DNA from: Amycolatopsis bartoniae
GTDB taxonomy: Bacteria > Actinomycetota > Actinomycetes > Mycobacteriales > Pseudonocardiaceae
Assembly: GCF_014191255.1 (NCBI RefSeq)
Contig: NZ_JACHWH010000001.1
Location: 1,302,001-1,366,000, forward strand
Direction of reading: 5' to 3'
DNA length: 64,000 nt
Numbering within the stretch: the first letter of the stretch is position 1; the number at the start of each line of letters is the position of its first letter. The notes under the pieces were generated by a model. That model saw nothing but the letters and a program-made list of their open reading frames with translations. It was not told the DNA's origin and did no database searches. Made by a program: the position numbers and the translations under genes. Below are positions 1 through 6,895 of this stretch, piece after piece.

Positions 1-70
1 CACGGCGGGCGACACGGTGGTGGCGGACATGGGCGAGCTCGGCACCGTGACGGCGGTGTTCACGGCGTAG
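1..70 (+). CDS. C-terminal end of a 2-keto-4-pentenoate hydratase / FAH-family protein (partial)
   Basis: The first 23 codons to the TAG at 68-70 read as the tail of a protein ending in GDTVVADMGELGTVTAVF. This pattern, a GDxVxAD turn followed by a LGxVxxxF strand, matches the C-terminal end of 2-keto-4-pentenoate hydratases and related 2-oxo-hept-3-ene-1,7-dioate hydratases of the fumarylacetoacetate hydrolase superfamily. These act in meta-cleavage degradation of aromatics. Only about 22 residues are visible, so the family call is a tentative inference from a short motif; another FAH-superfamily member is possible. Confidence 0.4.
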   Translation, partial: TAGDTVVADMGELGTVTAVFTA

Positions 71-469
71 GGGCCCGCCGCGGTTCGGGTCTTGGCGGCG
101 GCCCCCTTGCGCCGGGGCGCGGGCGTACTGGCCCTGGCTTGGGCGCGGTTGCCTTGGCACCCCGGCCCGCGGTACGGGGATCAGGTGACCCGCGCGAGCT
201 TCCCGCCAACGTGCCGCCCTCGCTCAGGTTGGCCGCCACGGCCTTGGCATTGGGGAGCCACAGCCCGCACGGTCACCCGCGAGCGCGCCCCTCGCTCAGC
301 TCGTGCGCCGCGGCCTGACCGGATCAGCTCACCAGCACGACCTTCCCACGGGAGGCTGGTTCTCTTCCAGGTTGGCCGCCACCACGGCCTCGGCACTGGC
401 GAGCCACAGCCAGCACGGTCACCCGCGAACGCGCCCCTCGCTCAGCTCGTGCGCTGCGGCCTCGCCGGA
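71..469. repeat. Gene-free gap holding degenerate tandem copies of the neighbouring oxidoreductase 3' end
   Basis: No convincing gene is present. The gap contains imperfect tandem units about 143 bp long. CAGGTTGGCCGCCAC recurs at 225 and 368, and GGATCAGCTCACCAGCACGA recurs at 322 and 467, with a more decayed copy near 178. The copy at 467 is the genuine 3' end of the minus-strand oxidoreductase gene (its stop and last codons). The two upstream copies therefore look like duplicated, decaying pieces of that gene end. Open frames crossing the region have no ribosome binding site and follow the repeat rather than a protein. Confidence 0.7.
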
Positions 470-1411
470 TCAGCTCACCAGCACGATCTTCCCGCGCGCG
501 TGTCGGCTCTCGCTCAGCTCGTGCGCTGCCGCGGCCTCGGCCAGTGGGAAGGCCGCCGCGACCGGCACGCGCAGGCGGCCCTCCGCGGCCAGTTTCACCG
601 CGATGTCCAGCGCGTGCAGGGCCAGCGGGTCGGCGCCCGCGAGATCCGAGTTGTTCTCGTCGACGGGCGCGGAGTGCGACATGTGCACGCCGTGGGCGGC
701 CGCGTCGAAGTCGGCGATCGTGACCACGCGCGCTGGGTTTCCGGCGATCGCGATCAGGTCCGGCAGTGCCCCGCCGGCGCAGTCGAACACCGCGTCCACC
801 CCGTCCGGCGCCAGCGCGCGAACCCGTTCCACCAGGCCCGGCCCGTAGGTCGTCGGCTGGGCGCCGAGGGAGCGCAGGAAGTCGTGGTTGCGTTCGCTCG
901 CGGTGCCGATGACCGTGGCGCCGCGGGCGGCCGCGACCTGGACGGCGACCGTGCCGACGCCGCCGGCCGCGCCCTGCACCAGCACGGTGTGCCCGGCGCC
1001 GACCGCGAGCCGGTCGAGAACCCGGACGGAGGTCTCGACGCTGCCCGCAGCGCCGCCCGCCTCTTCCCAGCTCCACGCGGCCGGTTTGGGTGCCCAGGCG
1101 GACAGGACGGTGTAGTCGGCGTTGGCGCCACGCGCGGGGGTCATGCCGAAGACCTCGTCACCGACGGCGGTGCCCGTGACCCCGGGGCCGACCTCGTCGA
1201 CCACGCCCGCGGCGTCGAACCCCGTGCGCCACGGGAAGGTCGCGGGCACGATGTCCCGCATCTTCCCGGACCGGAGGATCACCTCCCCCGCGCCGAGGCC
1301 CGAGGCGCGTACGGCGATGCGGATCTCTCCCGGTCCGGCGTGCGGCTCTTCGACTTCGACGACGTGGACCACGCTGGGCGGCCCGTACTCGGCAAACTGG
1401 ACGGTTCTCAT
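470..1411 (-). CDS. Zinc-independent NADPH:quinone-type oxidoreductase (MDR superfamily)
   Basis: The 313-residue protein has the medium-chain dehydrogenase/reductase layout: an N-terminal GroES-like half (VDEVGPGVTGTAVGDEVFG near residues 70-90) and a Rossmann half with GAAGGVGTVAVQVA at about 148-161 (AxxGGVG cofactor loop). The structural and catalytic zinc ligands of alcohol dehydrogenases are absent, as in QOR/zeta-crystallin-type NADPH quinone or enone reductases. The start is the ATG at 1411, because MRTVQFAEYG is the usual family N-terminus. The gene is divergent from a TetR gene across a gap containing a palindromic operator, which suggests regulation by that repressor. The substrate cannot be read from sequence. 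Confidence 0.85.
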   Translation of the reverse strand: MRTVQFAEYGPPSVVHVVEVEEPHAGPGEIRIAVRASGLGAGEVILRSGKMRDIVPATFPWRTGFDAAGVVDEVGPGVTGTAVGDEVFGMTPARGANADYTVLSAWAPKPAAWSWEEAGGAAGSVETSVRVLDRLAVGAGHTVLVQGAAGGVGTVAVQVAAARGATVIGTASERNHDFLRSLGAQPTTYGPGLVERVRALAPDGVDAVFDCAGGALPDLIAIAGNPARVVTIADFDAAAHGVHMSHSAPVDENNSDLAGADPLALHALDIAVKLAAEGRLRVPVAAAFPLAEAAAAHELSESRHARGKIVLVS

Positions 1412-1423
1412 GGTCGCGAACGT

Positions 1424-1443
1424 AACGGAACGATCGGTCCGTT
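1424..1443. promoter_or_regulatory. 20-bp palindromic operator for the adjacent TetR regulator
   Basis: The divergent gap between the oxidoreductase ATG (1411) and the TetR start (about 1461) contains AACGGA-N-CGATCG-N-TCCGTT. This is a 20-bp inverted repeat whose only mismatch is one symmetric pair. The size, symmetry and position overlapping both likely promoters are typical of TetR-family operators. Binding by the adjacent TetR protein is inferred, not shown. Confidence 0.7.
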
Positions 1444-1460
1444 TCGCTAAAGTGAGAAGG

Positions 1461-2078
1461 GTGACGGCCCAAGTGACAAAGCTGCGCTCCGACGCCCAGG
1501 ACAACCGGATGCGCATCCTCGCGGCGGCGCGGATGGTCTTCGCCACGAAGGGCCCCGACGTGCCGGTACGCGAGATCGCCCGGCGTGCGCAGGTAAGCGT
1601 CGCGACCGTGTACCGGCACTTTCCGGCGAAGGAAACGTTGTTCACCGAGGCGTTCGCCGAACAGCTGGCGCTGTGCTCGTCGGTCATCGAGGAGGGCCTG
1701 GCGGAGACCGACCCATGGCGGGGGTTCAGCCTGGTGGTCGAGAAGCTGCTGGAGGCGCATGCGCTCGACCGGGGGTTTCGGGCGTTCGTCGCGCAGCTCC
1801 CCCAGGCGTTCGACATCGCCGGCGACCGTGAGCGCGCGCTGCGGTTGCTGCTCGAACTCGTCCGGCGAGCGAAGGAGTCGGGCGACCTGCGGGCGGACTT
1901 CGTGTTCGAGGACGTCGTGCTCGCGGTGATGGCGAACGACGGTATCCGCGCGGAGACCCCAGCAGCGCGAGCGGCGGCGTCGCGCCGTTTCGCGGCCCTG
2001 ATGCTGCAGTCCTTCCGGGCGAACCCGGTCCCGGCGCCACTCCCCCCGGCTGTCCGGCTGCCGATTGCCGCGCGGTGA
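1461..2078 (+). CDS. TetR-family transcriptional repressor
   Basis: The roughly 205-residue regulator has a typical N-terminal TetR DNA-binding domain at residues 10-60 (ILAAARMVFATKG, then the recognition helix VSVATVYRHFPAKETLF) followed by a helical ligand-binding domain. GTG codons at 1452, 1461 and 1473 are all possible starts. AGAAGG at 1455-1460 could serve the GTG at 1473 or precede 1461 too closely, so the exact start is uncertain by a few residues. It lies 49 bp from and divergent to the oxidoreductase gene, with a palindromic operator between them. It probably represses the oxidoreductase and itself; the inducer is unknown. Confidence 0.88.
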   Translation: MTAQVTKLRSDAQDNRMRILAAARMVFATKGPDVPVREIARRAQVSVATVYRHFPAKETLFTEAFAEQLALCSSVIEEGLAETDPWRGFSLVVEKLLEAHALDRGFRAFVAQLPQAFDIAGDRERALRLLLELVRRAKESGDLRADFVFEDVVLAVMANDGIRAETPAARAAASRRFAALMLQSFRANPVPAPLPPAVRLPIAAR

Positions 2079-2612
2079 GGTGGCAGGGGTGTGACCGGAG
2101 GGTGCGCGTGGGGAACGAACGGGTAAGGCCAGAGCCGGACCGCGGGATGGCGGGCGGGGCCTGGACATCCGGTGGGCAGAACCGGACTGAATCGGTGGCC
2201 GAGACCAGAAGCCGGGCTCGACTGGGTGGCGGCGATCAGCCAGCAGCCACCAAGCGAGCCGACCCCGAGACCACTGCCAGGCAGCGAGCCAGCCCCGACG
2301 ACCCGATCACGGGGCCGCCACCATGCGCCGGGCGAGGCCGAGCCATCCCGGCGGATCAGTCGGGTGGGCATGGCCAAAGTCGGCCGACCGGATGACCGTG
2401 GCTGGGAGCCAGCCAGGCGTGTGTCGCCAGCTGGGCCCATCGCTGGCGTGGTTGATCGCTGAGCGAGCGCGGGGGCGGCAGGGCGGGCATCGCCAGCTGG
2501 GCCGACCGCTGGCGTGGACGAGGCGGCATCGTTGACCGCTGAGCGGGCGGGGTGGCGGCCGGGCGGGTCTGTGTCGCTGTCACTGACCCTCCCCGGCGCG
2601 CCACCTCGCCGC
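2079..2612. repeat. Gene-free gap with imperfect 66-bp tandem repeat
   Basis: About 530 bp separate the stops of the convergent TetR gene and the molybdenum hydroxylase large subunit. No frame carries a ribosome binding site or recognisable protein. CGCCAGCTGGGCC followed by CGCTGGCGTGG and GCTGAGCGGGCG-like words occurs at 2425 and again at 2491, giving a 66-bp period; the second copy carries a short insertion. The remainder is low-complexity GC-rich sequence with AGCCAGC words, which may be more decayed copies. Function unknown. Confidence 0.55.
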
Positions 2613-4790
2613 CTACTCGATCAGCAGGTCTTCGATCGTGATGGGGATGTGGCGGACTCGGATGCCGGTGGCGTTGTGGACCGCGTTGGCGATTGCCGCT
2701 GCTACGCCTACCACGCCGATCTCGCCCAGGCCTCTCGCGCCGACCGAGTTGTGGAAGGTGTCCGGGTACTCGACGAACTCGATGTCGACCTTCGGGATGT
2801 CGGCGTTGACCGGCACGAGGTAGCCCGCGAAGTCGGCGTTCGCGAAGCGGCCGTTCGGCTCCAGTTCCAGGCCCTCGTGCAGCGCCGCCGACACGCCCCA
2901 GATCATGCCGCCGATCATCTGGCTTCGCGCCAGCTGCTCGTTGATGATCCGGCCCGCGTCGAACACGCCCAGCAGCCGCGAAACGCGCACCTCACGGGTC
3001 AGGCGGTGGACCCTCACCTCACAGAACTGGGCGCCGAACGAGCTGAACGAGTGCTTCGTCATCTCCTCGCCCGGCGCGGACGAGCCGACCGCGGAGATCG
3101 ACTCCCGGCCCACCGCCCGCAACAGCTCGCCGTACGGCATGGTGCGGCCGTCCGCGTGGACCTCGCCGTCCGCGTACGTCACCTCCTGGCCCTCGAACGG
3201 CGCGCCCGGCGCCGAGGCCAGCGCCACCAGCGCGTCGATCACCTCGGCCGCGGCGACCATGATCGCCGTTCCCGTGCTGGCCGTCGCGGTGGAACCGCCG
3301 GACATCCCGCCCGGCGGATACTTCGAGTCACCCAGCCGCGGGGTGATGCGGTCCGGCGCGATACCCAGCGACTCCGCGCCCACGGTGGACACCACGGTGA
3401 GCAGCCCGGTGCCCGGGTCGGCGCCGCTGGTGGAGATCACGGCCGTCTCGTCGGCGTTCAGCCGCACCTCGACCGACGAGGGGAACCGGAGGGCGGGGAA
3501 CATCGCCGTCGCCACCCCGAGGCCCACCTGCCAGTCCCCGTCCATGTGGCCCCGCGGCGTGCGCTCCGACCAGCCGAAGCGCCGCGCCCCGATGCTGAAG
3601 CACTCGTCGAGGTGCTTGCTCGACCACTGCAGGTCCTGCCCCGGCGGCGCGATCGAGTTGTTGCGCAGGCGCAGCTCGATCGGGTCCATCCCCAGCGCGA
3701 CCGCCAGCTCGTCCATCGCGCTCTCCAGCGCGAACGAGCCCGGCGCCTCGCCCGGCGCCCGCATGAACGTGGTCTGCGGGATGTCGAGCGGCACCACCCG
3801 CTGGCTGATCGACAGGTTCGGCGTGGCGTACGACCGCAGCGAACTGCTGTGTGACGTCTCCTCCACGAACGACCCGCCACGCGGGATGGTGCACCACGAG
3901 TCGTGGCTGACCGCCCGCAGCGTCCCGTCGCGGTCCGCGCCCAGCGAGATCTTCTGCACCGTCGCGGGCCGGGTGGCCGTGGCGGTGAAGACCTGTTCCC
4001 GCGCGAGCGCGGCCTTGACCGGACGGCCGAGCGCACGGGCGGCCGCGGCGGCCAGGAAGGCCGGGACCGACGTGCGGCCCTTGCCGCCGAAGGCGCCGCC
4101 GACGAACGGGTTGACCACGTGGACCTGTGAGCTGTCCAGCCCCAGCGCGCCGGACAGCTCCACGGCGACGAGGTTGCTGCCCTGGTTCCCGCTGTAGAGG
4201 GTCAGCTCGCCCGCCTCCCACACCGCGACCGCCGAGTGCGGCTCCATCGCGGCGTGGTTCTGCGTCGCCGTGCGGTAGGTCTCCGACACGACCACCGTGC
4301 TGTCCGCCAAAGCGTCCTCGATGGACTCCACGCCGTCGGCGAGCACCGAGATGGACGCCGGGGCGCCGCCGAGGAGCTCGGGCGCCTCCTCCGCGGTGTC
4401 CAGCCCGTCCTCGAGCGACGTACTCGCCGGAAGCGAGCGGTACGAGACCTCGATGAGCATCGCCGCGTCCCGCGCCTGCTCGAAGGTCTCCGCGACCACG
4501 AACCCGATCGGCTGGCCGTACCAGGCCACGTCCCGGTTCCGCAGCGGAATCCACGCCTCGCCGGGGATCATCAGCGGCGGCGGCTGGTGCAGCTCCAGCG
4601 GGTCGAACGGCGTGTACACCGCGAGCACGCCCGGCGCGCTCTTCGCCGCCGTGACCTCCATGGCCTCGACCTCGCCACGGGCGATCGTGCTGGTGACCAC
4701 GTAGCCGTACACCATGCCCGGGAAGTTGTGGTCCACCGCGTACTTGGCCCGCCCGGCGACCTTGAGCGGGGCATCAAGCCTGCCGGTCAC
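2613..4790 (-). CDS. Molybdenum hydroxylase large (molybdopterin-binding) subunit, PaoC/YagR-like
   Basis: The 725-residue protein belongs to the xanthine dehydrogenase/aldehyde oxidase family and binds the molybdopterin cytosine-dinucleotide cofactor. Visible hallmarks are the hammerhead N-terminal region (KYAVDHNFPGMVYG), the pterin loop GGAFGGKG, RAPGEAPG, and near the C-terminus the catalytic glutamate context GLGEIGVVG. The GTG start at 4790 overlaps the stop of the FAD subunit as GTGA and is preceded by GAAGGGAG, so longer in-frame readings are rejected. It is the third gene of a small-medium-large operon that assembles an aldehyde or N-heterocycle hydroxylase. Gene order and subunit types match E. 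coli PaoABC, a periplasmic aldehyde oxidoreductase; substrate and location here are not determinable. No MocA-type or XdhC maturation gene is adjacent. Confidence 0.9.
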   Translation of the reverse strand: MTGRLDAPLKVAGRAKYAVDHNFPGMVYGYVVTSTIARGEVEAMEVTAAKSAPGVLAVYTPFDPLELHQPPPLMIPGEAWIPLRNRDVAWYGQPIGFVVAETFEQARDAAMLIEVSYRSLPASTSLEDGLDTAEEAPELLGGAPASISVLADGVESIEDALADSTVVVSETYRTATQNHAAMEPHSAVAVWEAGELTLYSGNQGSNLVAVELSGALGLDSSQVHVVNPFVGGAFGGKGRTSVPAFLAAAAARALGRPVKAALAREQVFTATATRPATVQKISLGADRDGTLRAVSHDSWCTIPRGGSFVEETSHSSSLRSYATPNLSISQRVVPLDIPQTTFMRAPGEAPGSFALESAMDELAVALGMDPIELRLRNNSIAPPGQDLQWSSKHLDECFSIGARRFGWSERTPRGHMDGDWQVGLGVATAMFPALRFPSSVEVRLNADETAVISTSGADPGTGLLTVVSTVGAESLGIAPDRITPRLGDSKYPPGGMSGGSTATASTGTAIMVAAAEVIDALVALASAPGAPFEGQEVTYADGEVHADGRTMPYGELLRAVGRESISAVGSSAPGEEMTKHSFSSFGAQFCEVRVHRLTREVRVSRLLGVFDAGRIINEQLARSQMIGGMIWGVSAALHEGLELEPNGRFANADFAGYLVPVNADIPKVDIEFVEYPDTFHNSVGARGLGEIGVVGVAAAIANAVHNATGIRVRHIPITIEDLLIE

Positions 4791-5749
4791 CGGCGGCTCC
4801 CTTCGGTCAGTTCGAGCAGCGCGCGCACGACGGTCCGCTTGAGCAGCGACACCTTGAAAGCGTTGTGCGCCAACGGCTTCGCGCCGTCGGCGGCCACGGA
4901 CGCGGCTTCCTCGAAGGACTGTTCTGTCACCGGCTTGCCACGCAGCGCCTCCTCGACGGCCGTCAGCCGCCACGGCACGGTGGCCACGCCGCCGGCCGCC
5001 ACCCGTGCGTCGACGATCCGCGAGTCACGCACGTCGAGCGCCACGGCGGCGGAGGTCAGTGCGAACTCGTAGGACTGCCTGTCCCGCACCTTGACGTACG
5101 TGGAGTTGGCCGCCCAGTCCAGCCGCGGAACGCGCACCTCGGTGATCAGCTCGCCGGGCCGCAGGTCGTGCTCCACCTCGGGCGTCTCGCCCGGCTGCCG
5201 GTAGAAGCCGGCGAGCGGGACCACCCGGTTTCCGTCCGCGCTCGTGAGCACGACCTCCGCGTCGAGCGCGACGAGGGCCACCGCCACGTCACTGGCGTGG
5301 GTGGCGACGCAGGCGTCGCTCGTGCCCAGGATGGCGTGCATCCGGTTGGCACCCGAGAGCGCGGAGCAGCCGCTGCCGGGGTTTCGCCTGTTGCACGGCA
5401 TCGCGACGTCACGGAAGTACGTGCACCGCGTGCGCTGCATCAGGTTCCCGCCGATGCTGGCCATGTTCCGCAGCTGCTGCGAGGCGCTCAGCAGCAGCGC
5501 GCGCGAGATCGCCGGGTACACACCGGGGTGCTCCGCGATGTCGCTCATCCGCTCCAGCACACCGAACCGCAGCCCGTCGGTGGTGTCGATGCCGCGCAGC
5601 GGGAGGTCGTTGATATCCAGGACGTGTTGTGGCGTCAGGACGTCGAGCTTCATGAGGTCGACGAGCGTGGTGCCGCCCGCCAGGAACGTGCCCGGCTCGG
5701 CGAGGGCGTCCTCGATGGTGGGAGGGGCAGTCAGTTCAAACGGTCGCAT
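4787..5749 (-). CDS. Molybdenum hydroxylase FAD-binding subunit, PaoB/YagS-like
   Basis: The 320-residue middle subunit carries the PCMH-type FAD-binding fold (FLAGGTTLVDLMK at 22-34; NMASIGGNLMQRT near 92-104) and a CO dehydrogenase flavoprotein C-terminal domain. Between them are cysteines in RTRCTYFRD, MPCNRRN and GSGCSAL. This insertion is characteristic of the PaoB/YagS branch, which holds an extra [4Fe-4S] cluster, and it distinguishes this protein from ordinary XdhB-type flavoproteins. Electrons would pass from the molybdenum centre through the [2Fe-2S] subunit to this FAD. It overlaps the large subunit by 4 bp and the small subunit by 14 bp, so the three are translationally coupled. 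Confidence 0.9.
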   Translation of the reverse strand: MRPFELTAPPTIEDALAEPGTFLAGGTTLVDLMKLDVLTPQHVLDINDLPLRGIDTTDGLRFGVLERMSDIAEHPGVYPAISRALLLSASQQLRNMASIGGNLMQRTRCTYFRDVAMPCNRRNPGSGCSALSGANRMHAILGTSDACVATHASDVAVALVALDAEVVLTSADGNRVVPLAGFYRQPGETPEVEHDLRPGELITEVRVPRLDWAANSTYVKVRDRQSYEFALTSAAVALDVRDSRIVDARVAAGGVATVPWRLTAVEEALRGKPVTEQSFEEAASVAADGAKPLAHNAFKVSLLKRTVVRALLELTEGSRR

Positions 5750-6188
5750 CGGCCTTCTTCACCTGTTCCACAGCCGCGACGATGTTCGGGTAGGCGGAGC
5801 ACCGGCAGAGGTTGCCGGACATGAACTCCCGGACGTCCTCGACGTCCTGGCGCACCGCGGCGACGGCCGACATGACCTGCCCCGCCGTGCAGAACCCGCA
5901 CTGCAGCGCGTCCTGCTCCACGAACGCCTGCTGCACGGGATGCAGCTCGTCCTCCGTCGACAGTCCTTCGACCGTTGTGACGGGCCGCCGCACGGCCGCG
6001 GCCAGCGTGAGGCACGAGAGCACCGGCCTGCCGTCGACGTGGACGGTGCAGGCGCCGCACTGCCCGCGGTCGCAGCCCTTCTTCGGGCCGGTGATGTCGA
6101 GCCGTTCACGCAGCGCGTCGAGCAGCGTGACACCCGGCTCGACGTCCAGCCGCCTGGTGGTGCCGTTGATCTCGAGCGAGATTTCCAT
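5736..6188 (-). CDS. Molybdenum hydroxylase [2Fe-2S] small subunit, PaoA/YagT-like
   Basis: The roughly 150-residue iron-sulfur subunit has a plant-ferredoxin-type cluster motif CDRGQCGAC followed by a fourth cysteine (VLSCLT), and a C-terminal helical domain with the second cluster motif QCGFCTAG and NLCRCSAYP. The ATG at 6188 was chosen over an in-frame ATG at 6236 because it is preceded by GGGGGAAGGGAC at good spacing. No twin-arginine leader is visible, unlike E. coli PaoA, so the enzyme may be cytoplasmic. It is the first gene of the operon and divergent from a TetR gene, with two inverted repeats in the gap. Confidence 0.9.
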   Translation of the reverse strand: MEISLEINGTTRRLDVEPGVTLLDALRERLDITGPKKGCDRGQCGACTVHVDGRPVLSCLTLAAAVRRPVTTVEGLSTEDELHPVQQAFVEQDALQCGFCTAGQVMSAVAAVRQDVEDVREFMSGNLCRCSAYPNIVAAVEQVKKADATV

Positions 6189-6224
6189 GTACTGGGTCCC
6201 TTCCCCCGGGCCCTCGACTGAGTT

Positions 6225-6272
6225 GCGGATAGTCATCCGCTTCGTTCTGCCAAGCTAGCGGATTACAATCCG
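6225..6272. promoter_or_regulatory. Pair of CGGAT-type inverted repeats, probable TetR operators
   Basis: The divergent gap between the hydroxylase operon and the second TetR gene holds two inverted repeats with the same half-site: GCGGAT-agtc-ATCCGC (6225-6240) and CGGATT-ac-AATCCG (6259-6272). Shared half-sites 34 bp apart between two outward promoters suggest a paired operator for the adjacent TetR protein. The binding assignment is inferred. Confidence 0.55.
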
Positions 6273-6318
6273 GTTCGCAACGACTGGAGTCCGAAGAGGC
6301 AGCGGGGAGGCACCAAAG

Positions 6319-6885
6319 GTGACCGGATCGGTCAGTTCGCGCAGGGCGGACACCCGCCGCAACCACGAGCTCATCCTCATCGCCGCGTCGTGTTCGCTGG
6401 CGGACTCCGGCGAGCTGTCGTTCAACGCGATCGCCAAGCAGGCCGGGGTCGGCGTCGGCACCGTGTACCGGCACTTCCCGACCCCGGAGGCCCTCATCCT
6501 CGCCGTCTACGAGCGCGAGGTGCGCCACCTCGTCGACATCGTGGCGGAGCTGCTGGAGCGGCACCCGCCGGAGCGGGCGTTCCGCGTCTGGGTCGTCGAC
6601 CACCTGGCGTACTACATGATGACCAAGCGCGGCCTCGCGAACGCGCTGCACAAGGCCGCGCCGTCGCGGGGCGAGCTGCCCGGCCACGCCTACGAGTCGA
6701 TGGTCGGCGCGGTCCGGACCCTGCTGGAGGCCAACATCGAGGCGGGCACCGTCCGGCCGGACCTGAGCCCGGAGACGCTGGTGCGCGGCCTCGGCGGGCT
6801 GCTGTACCTCCAGCAGGGCGAGGACTGGAAGGCGCAGACGATGGAGCTGGTCGACCTGCTGTGGCGGGGGATGCGGAACGACTAG
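6319..6885 (+). CDS. TetR-family regulator, probably of the molybdenum hydroxylase operon
   Basis: The 188-residue protein has an N-terminal TetR domain (ELILIAASCSLADSGELS, recognition helix VGVGTVYRHFPTPEALI at about 44-60) and a C-terminal domain of the type seen in SCO0332-like repressors (HPPERAFRVWVVDHLAYY, then LLYLQQGEDWKAQT). It starts at a GTG at 6319. It is divergent from the three-subunit oxidoreductase operon, which together with the paired inverted repeats in the gap makes it the likely local repressor. The ligand is unknown; an aldehyde or aromatic substrate of the enzyme is a reasonable guess only. Confidence 0.88.
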   Translation: MTGSVSSRRADTRRNHELILIAASCSLADSGELSFNAIAKQAGVGVGTVYRHFPTPEALILAVYEREVRHLVDIVAELLERHPPERAFRVWVVDHLAYYMMTKRGLANALHKAAPSRGELPGHAYESMVGAVRTLLEANIEAGTVRPDLSPETLVRGLGGLLYLQQGEDWKAQTMELVDLLWRGMRND

Positions 6886-6895
6886 CCGGGCTCCC

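Noticed and set aside
92..1450. A 452-codon plus-strand frame over the oxidoreductase
   Set aside because: It is antisense to a well-supported gene and runs through the tandem repeats; no protein family is visible.
2514..4197. Long plus-strand frames over the molybdenum hydroxylase large subunit
   Set aside because: They are shadows of the minus-strand gene, which has molybdopterin motifs and a coupled start.
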